Source: Bifidobacterium ruminantium DSM 6489
Lineage (GTDB): Bacteria > Actinomycetota > Actinomycetes > Actinomycetales > Bifidobacteriaceae
Direction: 5' to 3'
Assembly (NCBI RefSeq): GCF_000770925.1
Contig: NZ_JDTK01000003.1
Span: 1 to 64,000 of the forward strand
Length of the DNA stretch: 64,000 nucleotides
The position numbers and the translations under genes were made by a program. Below the pieces are notes generated by a model. The model was not told where the DNA came from. It did not search any database and worked only from the letters and a program-made list of their open reading frames with translations. Shown piece by piece: positions 28,200-36,600 of this stretch (its first letter is position 1; each line of letters begins with the position of its first letter).

Positions 28200-29960
28200 T
28201 CACACCGTCACGCGGAGCACTTCGTCCACGGAGGTGATGCCTTGAAGAACCTTCTGCCAGCCATCCTCACGAAGAGTGGTCATGCCTTGTTCCCTCGCGG
28301 CCTTGTCGATATCGATAGAAGTGGCGCCACGGGCGATGAGATCCTCCATCGTGGAGTCCACGCCCATGACCTGCTGGATGGCCACACGCCCGCTATAGCC
28401 GGTGTTGGCACATTCACGGCAACCTACCGGACGCCACACAGTGGGGAGAGGAGTTCCGGGCTTGTGATCCACGCCCATCATCTTGAGCTCTACCTCAGTG
28501 GCGGTGTCCTGACGCTTGCACTTCTTGCACAGACGTCGGGCGAGTCGCTGGGCCATGACCGCGGCGAGCGACGAGCTCAGCAGGAACGGTTCCACGCCCA
28601 TTTCAGTCAAACGGGTAACGGCGCTCGGCGCATCGTTGGTGTGCAGCGTGGACAGCACCAAATGGCCTGTCAGCGAAGCCTCGATGGCGATGTTGGCGGT
28701 CTCCTCATCACGGATCTCGCCGATAAGCACCACATCCGGGTCCGCACGAAGAATCGAACGGAGAGCCGCGGCGAACGTCATGCCGGCCTTGTTGTTGACC
28801 TGCACCTGGTTGATGCCCTTCATACGGAACTCCACCGGGTCCTCAACGGTGATGATGTTGATCTCCGGCTTCGCCACATCGCCCAGAGTGGCGTACAAGG
28901 TGGTCGACTTACCGGAACCGGTAGGACCGGTGACCAGCACCAGACCATACGGACGGTTGTACGCCTTGGAGAACACGTCGAAGTTGCGCTGGCTGAAGTT
29001 CAGATCCTCCACCTTGAGATTGCCGGAAGGCGTGCTCAGGATTCGCATGACGATCTTCTCACCCCACACTGTAGGCAACGCGGCCACACGAAGATCCACC
29101 TTCTTGCCATTGTGCCTGACGGTGATACGGCCATCCTGCGGCTTACGGCGCTCGCCGATGTCCATGTCGGACATGACCTTGATGCGGCTGATCACGCCCT
29201 GGGTCATGGCCTTCGGCGCCTTTTGGAACACGTGCAGCACGCCGTCGATGCGATAGCGCACCAGCAGGCCGTCTTCCTGCGGTTCGATGTGGATATCGGA
29301 GCAGTGATCGTCGATGGCCTGGTTGATGAGTAGGCTGACGAATCGTGCAACAGGGGAGGCGTCCTCGGCGTTGTCCTCCTCGAGGTTGACCTCCTTCTTC
29401 GCGGTCGCGGCGATCTCCTGCGAAAGCTCGTTCAGTTCGGCATTGGCTCGCAGATAGTGGTTGATGGCTTCCTTGACCTGCGAAGGCATGGCCACCATGG
29501 GGATGACCGGCATGCCGGTGGTGGCGGAGACGTCGTCGATGGCTGCGAAGTTCTTCGGATCGGCCATGGCCACGGTGATGCGTCCATTGACGATGGACAA
29601 TGGCAGAAGCTGGTTGGTGCGGCACAAATCGTCCGGCACCATGTTGACGACTTCTTTATCGATCTGGTATTCGTTGAGATCCACGAATGGCAGGCTCATG
29701 CCTTGAGCCAACGCCATGGCGTACTGGCGCTCGGTTTTTTCGTCCATGCCGCTCTTGGGATCGGGCATGGCGGGGAAGTCGCCGGTGGCATCGTTGGCTG
29801 AAGCGGCTGCGTGACGTGGCTGGCTTGGCGCGAAGATCTGGTTGATCTCACCCGTTGTCGGAACATGCGGATCCATACGCTGAGAGAAGCTGCTCGGCGT
29901 GTCTTCGTTTCGATTGCGTTTGAGGAAGGGGAAACGCCCTCCTGAACCAGCATCGCTCAT
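28200..29960 (-). CDS. pilB: type IV pilus assembly (extension) ATPase
   Basis: 586 aa from the ATG at 29960, which follows GGAGGTC. It drives pilin polymerisation on the cytoplasmic face, with PilC and PilM. It has an N-terminal MshEN-like part (LCRTNQLLPLSIVNGRITVAMADP), Walker A GPTGSGKST (345-353), the Asp box VEDPVEF, Walker B DPDVVLIGEIRDEET and the LSTLHTNDA His box. The zinc site CKKC (478-481) and CREC (514-517) marks the PilB/GspE type rather than PilT. pilT follows at 18 bp. An intrinsic terminator lies in its leader. Confidence 0.95.
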   Translation of the reverse strand: MSDAGSGGRFPFLKRNRNEDTPSSFSQRMDPHVPTTGEINQIFAPSQPRHAAASANDATGDFPAMPDPKSGMDEKTERQYAMALAQGMSLPFVDLNEYQIDKEVVNMVPDDLCRTNQLLPLSIVNGRITVAMADPKNFAAIDDVSATTGMPVIPMVAMPSQVKEAINHYLRANAELNELSQEIAATAKKEVNLEEDNAEDASPVARFVSLLINQAIDDHCSDIHIEPQEDGLLVRYRIDGVLHVFQKAPKAMTQGVISRIKVMSDMDIGERRKPQDGRITVRHNGKKVDLRVAALPTVWGEKIVMRILSTPSGNLKVEDLNFSQRNFDVFSKAYNRPYGLVLVTGPTGSGKSTTLYATLGDVAKPEINIITVEDPVEFRMKGINQVQVNNKAGMTFAAALRSILRADPDVVLIGEIRDEETANIAIEASLTGHLVLSTLHTNDAPSAVTRLTEMGVEPFLLSSSLAAVMAQRLARRLCKKCKRQDTATEVELKMMGVDHKPGTPLPTVWRPVGCRECANTGYSGRVAIQQVMGVDSTMEDLIARGATSIDIDKAAREQGMTTLREDGWQKVLQGITSVDEVLRVTV

Positions 29961-30283
29961 AATGACCTCCTGGACCGTGGACTGGTGTACGCGGCATAAA
30001 AACAAAAACCCTTGCAAATGTTGGCATTCGAGGGTCCAAAAATGTTCAGTTGTCTAAGGTCATGTGAGCTGCGGCCACGCCTTGCGACGTACCACTCTTC
30101 TATATAGTAGCGCGTCAGCCCGGCAAAATCGAACCATATGCATGTTACATTGGGGGATGCAATCGTTGGCATAGAATCGTGATACAGTATCGAATATCTG
30201 TGAGGGACCGAAGTGCCTACGGTTCTGAGAAAATTCCTGTCACCTCCGAAGATGGGGTGATTTTCGCACTGAAGGAGCTGCTC
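29961..30283. promoter_or_regulatory. divergent control region of pilB-pilT and the pseudopilin genes
   Basis: No gene is seen in this 323-bp gap. On minus, TATATA (30101-30106) preceded at 16 bp by TTTTGC is a credible pilB promoter, giving a leader of about 130 nt that includes the terminator at 29998-30035. On plus, TTGGCA with TATCGA 16 bp downstream near 30167-30195 could drive the pseudopilin gene. Promoter calls are by eye only. Confidence 0.5.
29998..30035 (-). terminator. intrinsic terminator in the pilB leader (attenuator candidate)
   Basis: On minus, ACCCT with AGGGT and an inner AATG/CATT stem around CCAA is followed at once by TTTTTGTTTTT. It lies 38 bp before the pilB start and downstream of the probable promoter. 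It would stop pilB-pilT transcripts unless antiterminated. Confidence 0.7.
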
Positions 30284-31051
30284 ATGGAGCGAGCGGAAAG
30301 CGGCAATGTGACAGGGCTTGCGGCAGGTCGCGTCAAACGATTGACAAAGCGGGGCGAGTCGGGTTTCACTCTGGTGGAGGTATTGGTTGCCGTGGTGGTG
30401 CTGAGCATCACCGGCCTGGCCGCCGCGCAGTTCGCCATCACGGCCATCCGCACGTCCTACTCCCAACAGCAGCGGTCCGCCGCGGTTTCGCTGGGCAGCG
30501 ACGGTATCGAACGCATGCGCGCGCAGATAGCGGACGACAAATCGAAGCCGGCTCAGTATTATGCCGATCTGCTGGCCGGCATGGGTGTGGATGGCGTCAA
30601 TCAGGCGCAGGTCAATCTTGCCGCGGTGGGAGCCATAAGATCCCAGCCTTCGGATCTGGCCGCGACGGATACGCCGGACACGGACGCCAACAAATACATC
30701 CAGCCAGTGAGGGACACCACAGGCAAGGATGCCAAGCAGACCAAATATACGGTGAACACTGTGGTGGAGAAGTGCTATCGGTTGAGCGGCACTATGGATT
30801 GCAAAACCGCTTCGGATCTCGGTATCACCGGCGCATCGAGCATCGCCGGGTTGGATGGTTCCGCGGACTCATCGTTGAAAACCGCGATATTGAGCCGAAA
30901 CTCCATTCCCACCAAGGGGTTCATCTTCGACTCGAAGACCTATATGCCCATGGTTCGCGTGGTAGTGGGCGTCACTTGGAAAGACGGCATGAACAACGGC
31001 AAGACGGCCGTCTATACCACCAATGAGCTGCTTAATGTGGTCGGAGACTAG
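30284..31051 (+). CDS. minor pseudopilin, PilV-like
   Basis: 255 aa from the ATG at 30284, which follows AAGGAG by 7 bp; an upstream GTG at 30179 lacks such a signal. A 27-residue basic leader ends at GESG, then FTLVEVLVAVVVLSITGLAAAQFA: the class III prepilin cleavage site with Glu at +5 and the hydrophobic assembly helix. The globular part has a Cys pair (KCYRLSGTMDC). It should be processed by the local PilD and form part of the pilus tip complex. The next pseudopilin starts 16 bp downstream. Confidence 0.85.
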   Translation: MERAESGNVTGLAAGRVKRLTKRGESGFTLVEVLVAVVVLSITGLAAAQFAITAIRTSYSQQQRSAAVSLGSDGIERMRAQIADDKSKPAQYYADLLAGMGVDGVNQAQVNLAAVGAIRSQPSDLAATDTPDTDANKYIQPVRDTTGKDAKQTKYTVNTVVEKCYRLSGTMDCKTASDLGITGASSIAGLDGSADSSLKTAILSRNSIPTKGFIFDSKTYMPMVRVVVGVTWKDGMNNGKTAVYTTNELLNVVGD

Positions 31052-31067
31052 GGAATAGGGGCGCATC

Positions 31068-31730
31068 ATGGAAGCAAATCATTCCGGATTCAGTCTGAAC
31101 CGCAGGCTGCTGCGCGCATTGCGTAGACGTGCGGAGGGGCAGAGCGGCGTCACCTTGGTGGAGATGACGGTCTCGCTGTTCATCTTCGCGGTGGTATCCA
31201 CCTTGTTCACCATGTCGATCGTGCAGTATCTGCATACCACCAGCTCCGATACCATCCGCGCCAGGTCATCTACGGAGATAGCCACCTCGGTGCGCAGCCT
31301 TGACCAATACATCCGTAACGCGGAAGGTGTCAAGGACGAGGGTGGCAAGATCACGCTGGTCACCTATGACGCCGATGGCGTGAAGCAATGCGCGGTGATC
31401 GACTACACGGAGGCCACCTGGTCGGGCAAGTCGGTAGATAGTTATGGATCGGTGGCGGTGAGGACCAGACCATATGACGCCGGTTCCGGCGCGTGGAGCA
31501 GGCATGTGGTGCTGGGATCCGTGATGAACTCAACCACAGCCAGCACTACGGACAACGCATTGTTCAATACCGATCTCTTCAAGGTGGACGCCAGCACCCG
31601 CGTGGTCCGGTACTCTCCGGTCACCGGTTCGTTCGTTGGCGGCAAGCCGGTCACGTCGAACACGTCCACGTCATTCACGGCGCGCAACGTCGCCTCCGGC
31701 GCATCGGTAGATTTCAGCAAGTGCAGCTGA
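31068..31730 (+). CDS. minor pseudopilin, PilW/GspJ-like
   Basis: 220 aa. The prepilin leader ends GQSG (27 residues), followed by VTLVEMTVSLFIFAVVSTLFTMS, with Glu at +5. The C-terminal domain has two cysteines (QCAVIDY and the final KCS). It begins 16 bp after the PilV-like gene and is followed by a strong terminator, so the two minor pilins form their own transcript apart from pilA. Assignment as PilW-like rests on order and the helix only. Confidence 0.85.
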   Translation: MEANHSGFSLNRRLLRALRRRAEGQSGVTLVEMTVSLFIFAVVSTLFTMSIVQYLHTTSSDTIRARSSTEIATSVRSLDQYIRNAEGVKDEGGKITLVTYDADGVKQCAVIDYTEATWSGKSVDSYGSVAVRTRPYDAGSGAWSRHVVLGSVMNSTTASTTDNALFNTDLFKVDASTRVVRYSPVTGSFVGGKPVTSNTSTSFTARNVASGASVDFSKCS

Positions 31731-31758
31731 GTGATTCCTGCATAACGTTTTCATGAGG

Positions 31759-31786
31759 GCGGTTCTCTTCGGAGAGCCGCTTTTTT
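31759..31786 (+). terminator. intrinsic terminator after the PilW-like gene
   Basis: GCGGTTCTC (31759-31767) pairs with GAGAGCCGC (31772-31780) around a stable TTCG tetraloop, followed by TTTTTT (31781-31786). Confidence 0.9.
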
Positions 31787-31905
31787 GTGTTGGTTGTGTG
31801 GTGGTTTTACGAATTAGTACCCTCGACACGCCGATGCAGTGTGTTTTTTGTGATGATTTAATGTTTTTTCTTCACGAATATTTGCAGTGTGATTGCAGTG
31901 AATAC

Positions 31906-31939
31906 TGCAAACGGTTTCAATAGTATTGCAAACGTTTCA
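31906..31939. promoter_or_regulatory. two cre-like (LacI-family) boxes upstream of pilA
   Basis: TGCAAACGGTTTCA (31906-31919) fits the cre consensus TGNAANCGNTNNCA at every fixed position. TGCAAACGTTTCA (31927-31939) is a near copy. They are 21 bp apart, two helical turns. A CcpA-like global LacI-family regulator is the inferred ligand. Confidence 0.6.
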
Positions 31940-31942
31940 TGG

Positions 31943-31966
31943 AATTGGTTCAGCGTTGAACCAATT
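31943..31966. promoter_or_regulatory. 10-bp palindrome upstream of pilA
   Basis: AATTGGTTCA and TGAACCAATT are perfect reverse complements around GCGT, starting 3 bp after the second cre-like box. It is an operator candidate of unknown ligand. There is no T tract, so it is not a terminator. Confidence 0.6.
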
Positions 31967-32271
31967 GTGTCGTTTGGATTGTTGAGACCTGCTGATCCGT
32001 GGGTGAAGGCCGGGTCGGATGTTTGTGAAGGAAATGTGTATGAAACCGTGATGAATTTGTGAAGCGCTTTTGTGCGGGAGTTCATCGGGGAGTGTGTCGA
32101 TTTTGTGTTTGCGGCTGGTTTTTCTGTTCTATACTGGAGTCACCTGGTTATGTGAGCCAGAAAAAATCAATACAAAAGGGCGGTTCCGTTAGGGGCCGCG
32201 GAAGACCGCTTCTCGGGTCCATCGTTGGAGGCGATGCGGTGGTCTTCGGGTTTTGGAAAGAAGGATTCATC

Positions 32272-32715
32272 ATGAAGAGCGTGCGTGCTGCTTTGAACCG
32301 TCGTGCCAAGGGCGAGAAGGGCTTCACCCTGGTCGAGCTGCTGGTGGTCGTGATCATCATCGGCATCCTCGCCGCGGTGGCCGTGCCGATCTACCTGAAC
32401 CAGCGCAAGGCCGCGTGGAACTCCACCATCCAGTCCGACGTCAAGAACGCCAGCCTCGTGGTCGAAACCGCCATGACCGCCAACAACGGGAAGTTCGATG
32501 CAAATTGGGCGGGCCCCTATGGTCCCGGTCCCGCTAAGAAAAACTTGGGATCTTCCGATCAGGAAGTTACGGTTTCCAAGGATGTCACGATTACCATCGC
32601 AGCGGGCGTTGACTCGAATAACTACACCATCATCGGTTCTGATACCAATGGAGGCACCAAGCAGTACACGTATGACTCCTCTACTGGCGAGATTTCTGAA
32701 TCGGCCAAGCAGTAA
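32272..32715 (+). CDS. pilA: major type IV pilin
   Basis: 147 aa from the ATG at 32272, which follows GAAAGAAGGA; the frame is open further upstream but without pilin-like sequence. The leader ends KGEKG (residue 17), followed by FTLVELLVVVIIIGILAAVAVPIYL, the canonical mature N-terminus with Glu at +5. The globular domain is short and has no cysteine pair, unlike Gram-negative pilins. A terminator-like hairpin lies 48 bp downstream, before pilC, so most transcripts may carry pilA alone, giving the excess needed for a filament subunit. Confidence 0.93.
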   Translation: MKSVRAALNRRAKGEKGFTLVELLVVVIIIGILAAVAVPIYLNQRKAAWNSTIQSDVKNASLVVETAMTANNGKFDANWAGPYGPGPAKKNLGSSDQEVTVSKDVTITIAAGVDSNNYTIIGSDTNGGTKQYTYDSSTGEISESAKQ

Positions 32716-32762
32716 GCTACTCCTGCTAAGCCGTGAGGCATATCGCTAATCGCCTGAATTGG

Positions 32763-32791
32763 ATGTCGGGGACGACAAACGTCCCCGACAT
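32763..32791 (+). terminator. hairpin between pilA and pilC
   Basis: ATGTCGGGGACG and CGTCCCCGACAT form a perfect 12-bp stem with loop ACAAA, followed by TTTCG. The short T tract suggests partial termination, letting some transcripts read into pilC. Confidence 0.75.
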
Positions 32792-32838
32792 TTCGCGTAT
32801 CAAATAAATACCAGTATTCGACAATCCGAAGGGGAATC

Positions 32839-34122
32839 ATGGCCGGCAACGACGCACAGGTTCAAATGGATGGCGGCACAAGGCAGTGGCGTTACAAGGG
32901 CGTCTCATTCGACGGCCAGCGCAAGGAGAAAGGCACCGTCGAGGCGCAGACCCGAGACCAGGCCATCGAACGCATCAAAAAACTTGGACTGTATCCCACG
33001 GATCTGGTTGACACGGCGGCGGGCACCGGCCTCAATGCCGAAATCAATATCAAAGCGTTCGAGAAATACCCCAGCAAGAAGGACTTCGCCGTCATGGCGC
33101 GTCAGCTCGCCACCATGGTGGCGGCCGGCGTCTCGCTGATCCGAGCATTGAACATCGTCACCGAACAGGTCACCAATCCGAAACTGCGCAAGGCGCTGCA
33201 GGCATGCGTGGTTCAGGTGGAAGGCGGCGCCTCGTTCTCCGAGGCCATGGCTGCGGATCCAGACACCCTCTTCCCGCCCATCATGGTGAATATGATCCGT
33301 GCGGGCGAGACCGGCGGCTTCTTGGACAAGTCCCTGATCACCGTGGCCGACAGTTTCGAGGCGGATGTGAGGCTTCAAGGTCAGATCAAAGGTGCTCTGG
33401 CATACCCGGTCGTGGTGCTCTGCATCGCGTTGGTTCTGGTCGCGGCCATGCTGCTGACCATCGTGCCGACCTTCGCCAGCATGTATGATTCCATGGGCGC
33501 GCAGCTACCTCTTGTCACTCAGATCATGGTGAATATGGGCAAGGCGATGCCGTATGCATTGCCGATCATCATTGTCGCGGCCGTCGCTCTCGCCATTTTC
33601 TGGAAGCGCAACCGCAACAAGGACATCATTCGCACCTGGTGGGATCCGTTCACGCTGAAGGCTCCGGTGTTCGGCAAGCTCAGCACCAATGTGGCGCTTG
33701 CCCGCTTCTGCAACAACTTCTCATCCATGCTTGCCTCCGGTGTGCCTATTCTTCAGGCGCTTGACATCGTCGGCTCCACATCCGGCAACTATGTGATTGA
33801 AGGAGCGTCCAAGCGTGTGGGGCGCTTGGTGGAACGTGGCTACCGTCTTGCGGACAGCATGAGCACCGAGAAGATCTTCCCGAACATGATGGTGCAGATG
33901 GTGGCCATCGGCGAGGATTCCGGCGCCATCGACAAGATGCTCGCCAGCGCGGGCAAAGCGTATGACGAAGAAGCCCAATCCATGGCCAAGCAGCTCACCT
34001 CGCTGCTCGAGCCTTTGATGATTCTTGTTCTTGGCGTGGTCGTCGGCTTCATGGTTGTGGCTCTGTACCTGCCTATGTTCTCCATGTTCGACGCCATCAA
34101 CGGCCAGGCCGGCAACGCCTGA
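32839..34122 (+). CDS. pilC: type IV pilus inner-membrane platform protein
   Basis: 427 aa, the usual PilC/GspF size. Two repeated T2SSF domains are visible: KDFAVMARQLATMVAAGVSLIRAL with MIRAGETGGFLDKSL, and NVALARFCNNFSSMLASGVPILQAL with MVAIGEDSGAIDKML. Membrane helices lie near 190-215, 228-250 and 395-420. It is the platform on which PilB and PilT act. AAGGGGAATC precedes the ATG. A hydrophilic N-terminus contains the PilC-typical WRYKGVSFDGQRKEKGTVEA. Confidence 0.95.
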   Translation: MAGNDAQVQMDGGTRQWRYKGVSFDGQRKEKGTVEAQTRDQAIERIKKLGLYPTDLVDTAAGTGLNAEINIKAFEKYPSKKDFAVMARQLATMVAAGVSLIRALNIVTEQVTNPKLRKALQACVVQVEGGASFSEAMAADPDTLFPPIMVNMIRAGETGGFLDKSLITVADSFEADVRLQGQIKGALAYPVVVLCIALVLVAAMLLTIVPTFASMYDSMGAQLPLVTQIMVNMGKAMPYALPIIIVAAVALAIFWKRNRNKDIIRTWWDPFTLKAPVFGKLSTNVALARFCNNFSSMLASGVPILQALDIVGSTSGNYVIEGASKRVGRLVERGYRLADSMSTEKIFPNMMVQMVAIGEDSGAIDKMLASAGKAYDEEAQSMAKQLTSLLEPLMILVLGVVVGFMVVALYLPMFSMFDAINGQAGNA

Positions 34123-34173
34123 TAGCCGATAAGCAATCGTATTCATCCGTTATATACAAGGTAGGAGCCGAAG

Positions 34174-36597
34174 ATGAAGCAGACTGGTTTGTGGTCAAGA
34201 CTGAATCGTAAGTACCGCGCGAAGCTCCGTGAGCGTATGGGCGAACGCGGAGCTGCCATGATGCTGGCCATCCTGTTCGTCATGGTGGTGCTCACCACCG
34301 CCGCATTGGTCATGACCACCCTGTTCGCGCAGGCGATTCCCTATAAGAGCAACAAAGAGAACTCCCAAGCTAACTACGCCGCCGAATCCGGCCTTGAAGT
34401 GGGCTTGAGCTATCTTCAGGAGACCTTGGAGAAACTGCAGGGCGCCAGCAGCCTTGACGCGCTTTTGGGATTGCTTCCTGCGACCAGCGCCGATACGAGC
34501 AACAGCGCGAAGGACGGCACCTTCACCAAGTATGAAGGCGCATCGGTGCTGCTGAACCACGTCGCTCTCAACAAAGTCGATTCCGTGGCCGACACGGCAT
34601 CCTACACGCCGGACGATCTGTCCTATCGTGTGCGCATCAATTTCTACAAGGATGACCCGGACGGCGCATCGGCCACCATGATCACCAATCCATCGGATTT
34701 GAAGGACACGCAATATGCGGAGATCATCGGAACCGGCTTTGTCAACAGATACAAGGATGGCCGTGCGTCGGGCGATGCCAGACAACCCCAGGCGCTGAAA
34801 CGAGCCGTCTGCAAGATCGGAGCCTCGACGGATACGACCACCACGACGCATTCGGCGGTGGCCGGTGGTGGCCGAATGGGCATGGGATTTTATGCCGCGG
34901 CGCCCTACAATCGTTTGGACTCGCAGTTCGTGTGGGTTCCGGTCGACTACACCGGAGTGAATCTGGGTTCGGACCCGTCCGGGGAAGTGAAGTTCTCCGC
35001 TGCGGTGAGTTCCGACAGAACCGATTTCGATGGCCTCGAAAAGGGTGTCGCGACGCTGAATCCGGTGAACCGTACCTGCATGCTCGCCACCACGATTCCG
35101 GTCACCAACGAGAAGAAGACCATTGCCGAGAACCTTGATCTTTCGAAGACGCCCCAGGCTGGCTCCGGCTTGATCCTGCTTCCGGCCGCATACAACGCCG
35201 GCGGCGACACCTACAAATACACCGAGGAATGCCGTACCGACGGCGCGTATTCATCGCTGAACACATGGGTGTATTACAAGGACAATTCCATTCGTCTCGC
35301 CTCGAATATGAATCTTTGCGTCACCGGCGTGAGCGTCGAAGATGCGGACGGCAAAGCTCCGGCCACCTTGCAGAAGTGCGGCACATCGTACGGCGTGCGT
35401 TACCAGTCGGACTACTATACCGATGAGGCCGCGCAGCAGGCCGAGAAATCCGATCCGGACAGCCTGCTCAACAAATACCAGAAGTGGATCTTCTACAACG
35501 GCTTCATCAATGCCGGATATTGGAATGAGATGACGGGGGAAGTCAGTGCGGAAGCCGCCAAATACAAGTCTCTGTTGCCGGAAAGCAAAGGATACTCCGT
35601 CGCGGGCGTGCAACGGGACAAGAAGACCAGATTCCAACGTCTGGAACCCACCCATTACGGTGCCGCCCCGAACAATGAGGGCGATCCCCATTTCGCGGGC
35701 GGCAACATCAAGGCGACGCCATATGAACAGGCCTATATGGTGACGAAGTGGACGAGCAATTTCAGCGATTCATACTTCTCGAACGGCGCCGATATGGAGG
35801 ATGCCACCGCATCATTCAGCCAGGCGGGCGAAGCGGGATACCTCACCAATCAGATCGTGAACTCGTCCTCCGGATTCTGCACCGTCCTGAGCGCCGATGG
35901 CAAAAGCGTCTACACCGACACCTGCGATGTCCGCACCGGCGACTTCGACGCGAAATGCTATCAGAAGAGCATCATGGGGCAAGGCTTCGATTTCGTCACC
36001 ACGCATTTCTGCCCGACCGCCGATAAGGAGAACTTCAACTTCACATCCGATCGAGCCGACTATGACGAGGATTCCAGCGCCGATGGATCCGGAAAGACCA
36101 CTACCATCAGACTGTACGACACGAATGGCGGCGTGCACTATCTGAAGGCCGAAGGTAGCGCCGTCGGATTGACGACCGATATCAACGACGCCACGAAATT
36201 CACCCGGTACAACGAGAACAACAAGACCAAATCCGTCACGATTGACGGCAAGACCCAATATCCATGGGCCGGCACGTTCCAAACGGCAAGCGACCTGTGC
36301 CTGACCGAAATCTATCCCGGTGACTACGTGGCAAACGACGAAAACGGCAAGGACATAAAACGTCAATACAATCGCAAGGATGGTCATGCCATGCTGAAGA
36401 TGCTCAAATGCGGAGCCAACCGTGACGTGCGCGGCCGCATCATCAAGTCCCAGGCATGGAACGCCGATGTGGATTATGGACATAAAGGTGGTTTCGGCTC
36501 CTACACGTGGACCACGGAAACCACGACCGTCACCATTCCGTCCAACACCAATCTTTCCGCGGTGGTGGATTCCAACGTCTCCAAAACGAAGTGGTGA
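34174..36597 (+). CDS. very large PilX-like minor pilin / putative pilus tip adhesin
   Basis: 807 aa, several times the size of ordinary minor pilins. The basic N-terminus leads to GERG followed by AAMMLAILFVMVVLTTAALVMTTLFA, a PilX-like assembly helix that lacks the Glu at +5. Then comes NYAAESGLEVGLSYLQ, which matches the PilX start. The remaining 700 residues are secreted, rich in Asp, Thr, Tyr and Lys, with about ten cysteines. It sits between pilC and pilD, with TAGGAG before the ATG. By position it is likely a tip-located adhesin. The absence of Glu5 is typical of proteins that cap a filament. Confidence 0.75.
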   Translation: MKQTGLWSRLNRKYRAKLRERMGERGAAMMLAILFVMVVLTTAALVMTTLFAQAIPYKSNKENSQANYAAESGLEVGLSYLQETLEKLQGASSLDALLGLLPATSADTSNSAKDGTFTKYEGASVLLNHVALNKVDSVADTASYTPDDLSYRVRINFYKDDPDGASATMITNPSDLKDTQYAEIIGTGFVNRYKDGRASGDARQPQALKRAVCKIGASTDTTTTTHSAVAGGGRMGMGFYAAAPYNRLDSQFVWVPVDYTGVNLGSDPSGEVKFSAAVSSDRTDFDGLEKGVATLNPVNRTCMLATTIPVTNEKKTIAENLDLSKTPQAGSGLILLPAAYNAGGDTYKYTEECRTDGAYSSLNTWVYYKDNSIRLASNMNLCVTGVSVEDADGKAPATLQKCGTSYGVRYQSDYYTDEAAQQAEKSDPDSLLNKYQKWIFYNGFINAGYWNEMTGEVSAEAAKYKSLLPESKGYSVAGVQRDKKTRFQRLEPTHYGAAPNNEGDPHFAGGNIKATPYEQAYMVTKWTSNFSDSYFSNGADMEDATASFSQAGEAGYLTNQIVNSSSGFCTVLSADGKSVYTDTCDVRTGDFDAKCYQKSIMGQGFDFVTTHFCPTADKENFNFTSDRADYDEDSSADGSGKTTTIRLYDTNGGVHYLKAEGSAVGLTTDINDATKFTRYNENNKTKSVTIDGKTQYPWAGTFQTASDLCLTEIYPGDYVANDENGKDIKRQYNRKDGHAMLKMLKCGANRDVRGRIIKSQAWNADVDYGHKGGFGSYTWTTETTTVTIPSNTNLSAVVDSNVSKTKW

Positions 36598-36600
36598 TTG

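Larger units (their letters stand above)
31731..32271 (+). promoter_or_regulatory. 541-bp regulatory region in front of pilA
   Basis: No coding gene is supported here. It holds a terminator (31759-31786), an AT-rich stretch, two cre-like boxes (31906-31939), a 10-bp palindrome (31943-31966) and a probable promoter (TTTGCG, 16 bp, TATACT ending near 32139). A GC-rich leader follows, in which GAAGACC near 32199 can pair with GGTCTTC near 32240. This is the longest non-coding stretch in the window and suggests layered control of the major pilin. Confidence 0.6.

Noticed and set aside
27597..29333. 578-residue open frame on plus opposite pilT-pilB
   Set aside because: Composition is that of an antisense shadow and it crosses the pilB/pilT boundary.
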